This document shows, one piece after another, positions 53,106-56,872 of a stretch of DNA of 56,872 nt (the stretch's first letter is position 1; the number at the start of each line of letters is the position of its first letter). The position numbers were made by a program, and so were the translations under genes. The DNA lies in contig CAYMCO010000037.1 of assembly GCA_964388955.1 (NCBI GenBank), positions 1 through 56,872 of the forward strand, given 5' to 3'. Under the pieces are notes generated by a model. It saw only the letters and a program-made list of their open reading frames with translations, had not been told where the DNA came from and searched no databases. Origin of the DNA: CAYMCO01 sp964388955 (GTDB lineage Bacteria; Chloroflexota; Anaerolineae; Anaerolineales; E44-bin32).

Positions 53106-53664
53106 ACGCCCTTTACGAGTGATCCTTGGTCCCCGTTGTTGGGCTACTGCTGCCGCGACTCACTGGCCGAGATCGCTGGCCCCTCCACCTGCAACAGCCT
53201 CACCAGCGCAGGCGACACCGAGGACCTTCAAATGACGCTTGGGGCGGAACAGATCGCCGGAGCGAGCGAAGGGGATTGCGGCGCATTCGATCTGGCATAG
53301 GCGTGATCCCTTCGGCTGACGAGTCTATCCAGCCGCGGAATGACCTATTCGGTCCGGTGTCATGAGGAGGCGGCTTGCAGCTCGATCGAGAAGTTACACG
53401 CCGAGTTGGCCCGCCACGTGGAACTCATGGAAACCCCCGGATCAGCCCCTCCGGCGGGCTGGATCGCGGGGATGCGCTGAGCCGGGCAACGTCTTCCCAA
53501 CCAGGCGGATGGCGCTCCAACCGTCTACCCTGACCAACGTACCAGCCTGGCGGCTGGATTTGTAAGGTGGCTGCAAGTCCTTGCACGGCCGAAAGAAATA
53601 GTATTTGAATAGGGCAGTGGCGATGATGCGGCCATTGGAACTCGATTGACAGGCGGACCAAAGC
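53106..53664. other. 559-base gap between the exporter and receiver genes
   Basis: Holds only the doubtful 46-residue frame at 53340-53480. No repeat or terminator stands out. Confidence 0.35.
53340..53480 (+). CDS. possible 46-residue protein
   Basis: ATG at 53340 opens a short frame with a protein-like amphipathic helix (SSIEKLHAELARHVELMET) followed by GSAPPAGWIAGMR and a stop. There is no ribosome-binding site worth the name and no family match. It may equally be a remnant of a longer gene. Listed because its composition differs from the surrounding shadows. Confidence 0.25.
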   Translation: MTYSVRCHEEAACSSIEKLHAELARHVELMETPGSAPPAGWIAGMR

Positions 53665-54063
53665 ATGGGCAAAGGACAAGACACCCTACATTCCAGCCAC
53701 AAGACCGTGCTCGTCATCGACGATGAGCCTTCCTTCTGCGCCGTGGTGTGCGAAATCCTCAGCTTATATGGGTTCGAGACACAGCAGGCGCTGGGCGCGC
53801 GCCACGCCCTGGGTATCCTCGAACAACTTCGGCCGGACCTGATCCTGACGGACGTGATGATGCCGGACGTGGACGGGCTGAGCCTGCTCCGTCATCTGCG
53901 CTCCGACCCATCTCTCCACGGCATCCCCACCATTGTGCTCACGGCGCGGTGCGAACCGGCACATCTGGACGCCGTAATGGAAGCCGGAGCGGATGCCTAC
54001 CTGAAGAAACCTTTCTCAGCGAACGAACTGCAGGAGAAGGTACATCAATTTCTACCCACCTAG
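53665..54063 (+). CDS. single-domain response regulator receiver
   Basis: A 132-residue stand-alone receiver with complete active site: acidic pair in VLVIDDEPS, phosphoacceptor in LILTDVMMPDVDG (about 63), threonine in TIVLTARCE and lysine in AYLKKPFSAN. Unlike the orphan receivers at 6263 and 40080 it is fully equipped for phosphorylation. It has no output domain and no adjacent kinase, so it could act in a phosphorelay or on a protein partner. The sulfatase-like gene 160 bases downstream points the same way, but a functional link is unproven. Confidence 0.9.
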   Translation: MGKGQDTLHSSHKTVLVIDDEPSFCAVVCEILSLYGFETQQALGARHALGILEQLRPDLILTDVMMPDVDGLSLLRHLRSDPSLHGIPTIVLTARCEPAHLDAVMEAGADAYLKKPFSANELQEKVHQFLPT

Positions 54064-54223
54064 GGCCAGGCAATGCTCCCCTCGCATGGGTCTCGAACAG
54101 ACCTCTGTCTTTCCCCTTTCGTATTGACCGAGCCCGAGAGCAAGCCAACCGAAGACTCTGGTCCTTCTGTACGCCTTTCTAGAGAACTCCCTCACATGGA
54201 TTGCCCTCTTCATCGCTGGTTCC

Positions 54224-55444
54224 TTGATCTCCGCCCGCGTGAAAGTCAGTTTGAGAAAGCTGACGAGTATCATGAACGTCATGGCCGTAGCGACCGTCCT
54301 CGTTCCATTCACGCAGGTCGCGCGCTACGAACTCAGGCGTAGGCAGCCAGTGGCGAACCCCGCAAGTGCGTCGGCACCGCTCGCGGATGCGGTGTTGTCA
54401 GACGAGGAAAAGCCCGATTTCTACTACATCATCTTGGACGGGTACGCCAGGTCGGATACCCTTATGCAGCTTTACTCGTTCGACAATACGCCCTTCTTGT
54501 CGTTTCTGAAGGACCAGAGCTTCGCAATCCAGCCGGAGTGCCAAAGCAACTACATCCTCACCAGTCTGTCGCTCTCTTCTTCACTCAACATGGATTACTT
54601 GCAGAATGCCCTGCCGGCTGGCGCGGATAGCCGGGACGCTCAACTGACGCTGTCCCGGATGATCCGAGACAATGCCGTCTGGCGAATTCTCAAGAGGCTG
54701 GGATATCAAACTGTCGCATTTGATACCGGGTACCGGACCACCGAGCTGCGGAACGCGGACTACTTCCTGAAGGCCCCACTGCACGCCATAAACCCACTTG
54801 AGGCCCTGCTGCTGGAAACAAGCGGTTTTGCGGCCTACCAGGAACTCGCAGAAGCTATCCACCTACCATATGTCTTCCCCGGCTACGAGAGCCACCGCGA
54901 ACGTGTGACATCGATCCTGGACATGCTGCCGGGAGCCGCCGAAATCCCCGGCCCCAAATACGTTTTCGCCCACATCGTATTGCCGCATCCCCCGTTCATT
55001 TTCGACGAAGGTGGTGGGTCGATCACCCCACCATTTCGCTATACTCTGATGGATGGCGACGCCTTCCCTGGGACGGAGGAGCAATACATCCAAGGATACG
55101 TCGCCCAGTTGAAGTATCTCAATCACCGCCTCCAGGAGCTCATCCCGGAACTGCAGTCCAGATCTCATCGCCCAACCATCATCATCCTGCAAGGCGACCA
55201 TGGGCCGGGAATGCAGCTGAGCTACGACTCCGCTCAGGACTCCAACCTAGAGGAGCGGTTGAGAATCTTGTGCGCGGTGTATTCCTCCGATGCTGAAATC
55301 ACGGAGTCTGAGCTGCCATTGACGCCTGTGAATCTGTTCCGGGTGTTATTCAACCAGGCCTTTCAGATCGACTACGCACTTCTCCCGGATCGCAGCTATT
55401 ATTCTTCTCTGAATGCGCCCTTGGATTTCGTCGAATACCCATGA
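54224..55444 (+). CDS. sulfatase-like (LTA-synthase-like) protein, probably 5'-truncated
   Basis: A 406-residue alkaline-phosphatase-superfamily domain: PDFYYIILDGYARSDTL (metal-site aspartate and nucleophile region), SNYILTSLSLSSSLNMDYL, YVFAHIVLPHPPFIF and TIIILQGDHGPGMQ (metal-binding Asp-His). Relatives carry four or five N-terminal membrane helices. Here the frame is open upstream only to about 54127 and supplies at most one or two helices (LENSLTWIALFIAGSLI), with no good ATG. TTG 54224, GTG 54240 or ATG 54272 could start it. It is probably a truncated gene, or one whose 5' part is lost. Confidence 0.75.
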   Translation: MISARVKVSLRKLTSIMNVMAVATVLVPFTQVARYELRRRQPVANPASASAPLADAVLSDEEKPDFYYIILDGYARSDTLMQLYSFDNTPFLSFLKDQSFAIQPECQSNYILTSLSLSSSLNMDYLQNALPAGADSRDAQLTLSRMIRDNAVWRILKRLGYQTVAFDTGYRTTELRNADYFLKAPLHAINPLEALLLETSGFAAYQELAEAIHLPYVFPGYESHRERVTSILDMLPGAAEIPGPKYVFAHIVLPHPPFIFDEGGGSITPPFRYTLMDGDAFPGTEEQYIQGYVAQLKYLNHRLQELIPELQSRSHRPTIIILQGDHGPGMQLSYDSAQDSNLEERLRILCAVYSSDAEITESELPLTPVNLFRVLFNQAFQIDYALLPDRSYYSSLNAPLDFVEYP

Positions 55445-55755
55445 TCACCCGGTGGGGTCAGCCAACAGGGCGACTGAGACTCCATGGCATTCAGAGAGCC
55501 CCGAACATGGAGCTTCTTTCCCCGTAGCCCCTTCCCTTGGCGAACGGCGGACCGCGCCGTTCGGAATCCTGACAATGGCGATCAGCCCCGGATATCGCTC
55601 GGCACACAAATACAGGGCGGCCCCCATCCCTCCTGCCCCAACACAATATACAAGCAGCCGCACCGCCCTCTCACAGATGGGCGGTGCGGGATGTCCAATT
55701 CAGGGCGAATTGGCTACATGCGTAACCTGTTTGAACCTAGTTGCCTCCCTCGATG
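55445..55755. other. 311-base convergent gap
   Basis: Between the sulfatase-like gene and the pilin gene, which converge. It holds the hairpin at 55659-55690 and nothing else recognised. Confidence 0.4.
55659..55690. terminator. strong hairpin, probable bidirectional terminator
   Basis: An 11-base perfect stem (CCGCACCGCCC with GGGCGGTGCGG) and a 10-base loop between two converging genes. The position suggests termination in both directions; T-tracts are weak. Confidence 0.5.
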
Positions 55756-55902
55756 TCAGATGTTCGCTACGATATTGCTGAAGACATTGCCGATCGCCGG
55801 CCCCAGAACGACCAGGATGACGATCACGACTACGGCCACCAGCACGAGGATTAGGGCATATTCCACCAATCCTTGGCCACGTTCCTTGGGTTCGTACAGC
55901 AT
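55756..55902 (-). CDS. flp: Flp-family type IVb pilin
   Basis: A 48-residue Flp/Fap pilin precursor: short basic leader (MLYEPKERG), prepilin cleavage site G|QGLVEY with glutamate at +5, then one hydrophobic helix (YALILVLVAVVVIVILVVLG) and PAIGNVFSNIVANI. Cleaved and methylated by a TadV-type prepilin peptidase and assembled by Tad machinery, none of which is in the window. AAAGGAG lies upstream of ATG 55902. A decayed pilin copy lies 125 bases upstream. Confidence 0.9.
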   Translation of the reverse strand: MLYEPKERGQGLVEYALILVLVAVVVIVILVVLGPAIGNVFSNIVANI

Positions 55903-56027
55903 ATTCCTGCACTCCTTTCTGAATATTGAATCTCGGCTTTGTCTGTCGAAGGCATGGGCGCGGCGGATTGTATCGGTGCACCGCGATGCCTCCATCGAAT
56001 AGCACTCCTTCGCTTCGGGGCGTCGAC

Positions 56028-56135
56028 TCATAAGGCGGACACCACTTTGCAGAACGCGTTGCGGACGCAAGGGGCCAGCAACGCAAGGACGATGATGACA
56101 ACGAGAGCGGCTGGATTTGGCCCTTGCTTCACCGC
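56028..56135 (-). pseudogene. decayed copy of the Flp pilin
   Basis: The last 26 residues of this frame (AALVVIIVLALL, then APCVRNAFCKVVSAL) align without gaps to the end of the neighbouring Flp pilin, keeping the P, N and F of GP-x-x-x-N-x-F. The prepilin site is lost: QGPNPAAL replaces QGLVEYAL, removing the +5 glutamate. It has no leader and no ribosome-binding site. It looks like a tandem duplicate in decay. Confidence 0.5.
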
Positions 56136-56310
56136 ATCCACAAAATGAGATCCATGCGTGAACGCCCTTGTTTGAAGAAGCATTCCCATTATCTGATCTG
56201 ATTGGCGAGAATGGAATCGCACGCCGGGATGATTTCTGTTCACCCGCGCGGGGGACTTGTCGATTCCATCGAGGATCTATGGCGAGAGCAATGGTCCATG
56301 GCGAGCGCGG

Positions 56311-56535
56311 CTGCTGGACCGCGCTCGCCACCGCGATGGTGCGGCCTCGAAAGCATCGGCGAATGGCGATAATATCGGCGATTGATGCGACCCGCACCAA
56401 CGAAATGACCAGTCCTAAGATCAGGGACAAACCGAAAATGGGGAGCAGGAACGGCACCGCTCTCTGAGCGCCCGAAAGAGTGATCGAAAAACCCGGGGCA
56501 TAGAGGGCGAAGGGGATCACGGCCGCCCACTCCAA
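56311..56535 (-). other. possible membrane-protein fragment near the contig end
   Basis: The minus frame from TTG 56535 encodes two plausible membrane helices (VIPFALYAPGFSITL and FLLPIFGLSLILGLVISLV) and remains open upstream to about 56660. It then runs on without a stop into the pilin gene in the same frame, which is not plausible as one protein. A frameshifted or truncated membrane protein is possible. Confidence 0.25.
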
Positions 56536-56700
56536 AGAGACGTACCTGGCTTTCGTAGGGTTGAGAGACGTCCCGCTGGCGCTGAGCAGCCAGATCGCCG
56601 GGAGTGTTTCAAATTGGGAGGCAATATTTCCGCCTCCCTCGCCTGATGCAGCCGCTGCTCACAGATGCCCTCCAGTTCGGAGCGAAGAGCCGATAAACCC

Positions 56701-56778
56701 CTACCCCCTTGCCCCCTCCCCCAACATGCTGGGCCGTTTTCCCCGCTCTTCCGGAGGCCGGGGGAGGGGGAGAGGTCC
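56701..56778. repeat. interspersed C/G-rich repeat, copy 2
   Basis: Same block order as 22528-22608: CCCCTTGCCCCCTCCCCC, GGCCGTTTTCCCCGCTC, CCGGAGGC and GAGGTCC. It abuts the homopolymer at the end. Confidence 0.7.
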
Positions 56779-56780
56779 TT

Positions 56781-56872
<92 letters not shown>

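Noticed and set aside
55756..56535. One 259-residue gene ending in the pilin sequence
   Set aside because: The pilin has its own ribosome-binding site, leader and prepilin site; the region between lacks protein-like sequence, so the common frame is coincidental.

Overview
The window is a piece of a high-GC bacterial genome, most likely a Chloroflexota (Anaerolineae/Caldilineae-like) metagenomic contig. This rests on gene content, not on a marker gene: large GAF-containing HisKA_3 histidine kinases with NarL/LuxR response regulators, a SARP/BTAD-ATPase regulator, ABC transporters with exporter architecture, a MoxR-DUF58-VWA cluster, a Flp-type pilin, GTG/TTG starts, and several families of GC-rich interspersed repeats. 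No rRNA, tRNA, CRISPR array or complete insertion sequence was found. The right end (56781-56872) is a G/C homopolymer and looks like an assembly artefact.

Layout. 208-4663: MacB/FtsX-type ABC transporter. 4654-6068: two unknown membrane proteins. 6263-14192 (minus): sensory module A, made of a dCache-HAMP-GAF histidine kinase, a peptide-type solute-binding lipoprotein, a LuxR response regulator, two small proteins, a response-regulator remnant and an orphan receiver protein. 14666-17715: MFS transporter, DinB-like protein, chagasin-like inhibitor. 17951-21481: SARP-type ATPase regulator. 21858-22286: truncated transposase. 22856-25088: ferredoxin-NADP reductase facing a small-protein/EamA operon. 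25735-30710: HtrA-like protease, MoxR ATPase, DUF58 and two VWA membrane proteins. 30711-32493: repeat-rich non-coding stretch. 32494-34365: secreted Asp-box (sialidase-like) protein. 34366-35957: repeats and a decayed Asp-box gene. 35958-39669: VOC protein, LolA-like/WD40 lipoprotein, membrane proteins (one frameshifted). 40080-45602 (minus): sensory module B, made of a sugar-type solute-binding Tat lipoprotein, a histidine kinase, a LuxR response regulator and an orphan receiver. 45781-47835: CPBP protease and a third LuxR response regulator. 48266-53105: a degenerate ABC-ATPase/LytTR fusion, then an ABC-2 exporter ATPase and a tandem-fused permease. 53665-55902: receiver protein, truncated sulfatase-like protein, Flp pilin.

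How the genes work together. The most striking theme is signalling. Modules A and B have closely related kinases and regulators, but each carries a different class of extracellular solute-binding protein and no permease or transport ATPase, which suggests the binding proteins feed ligand information to the kinase. Each module ends in a single-domain receiver with an atypical acidic pocket. A second theme is a transporter whose upstream gene fuses a nucleotide-binding-like fold lacking the Walker A lysine and the Walker B glutamate to a LytTR DNA-binding domain. A third is a pair of distant promoters (in front of the DinB-like gene and the small-protein/EamA operon) sharing three alternating GGTTAT/ATAACC half-sites with 23 and 24 bp periodicity, which predicts a common regulator.
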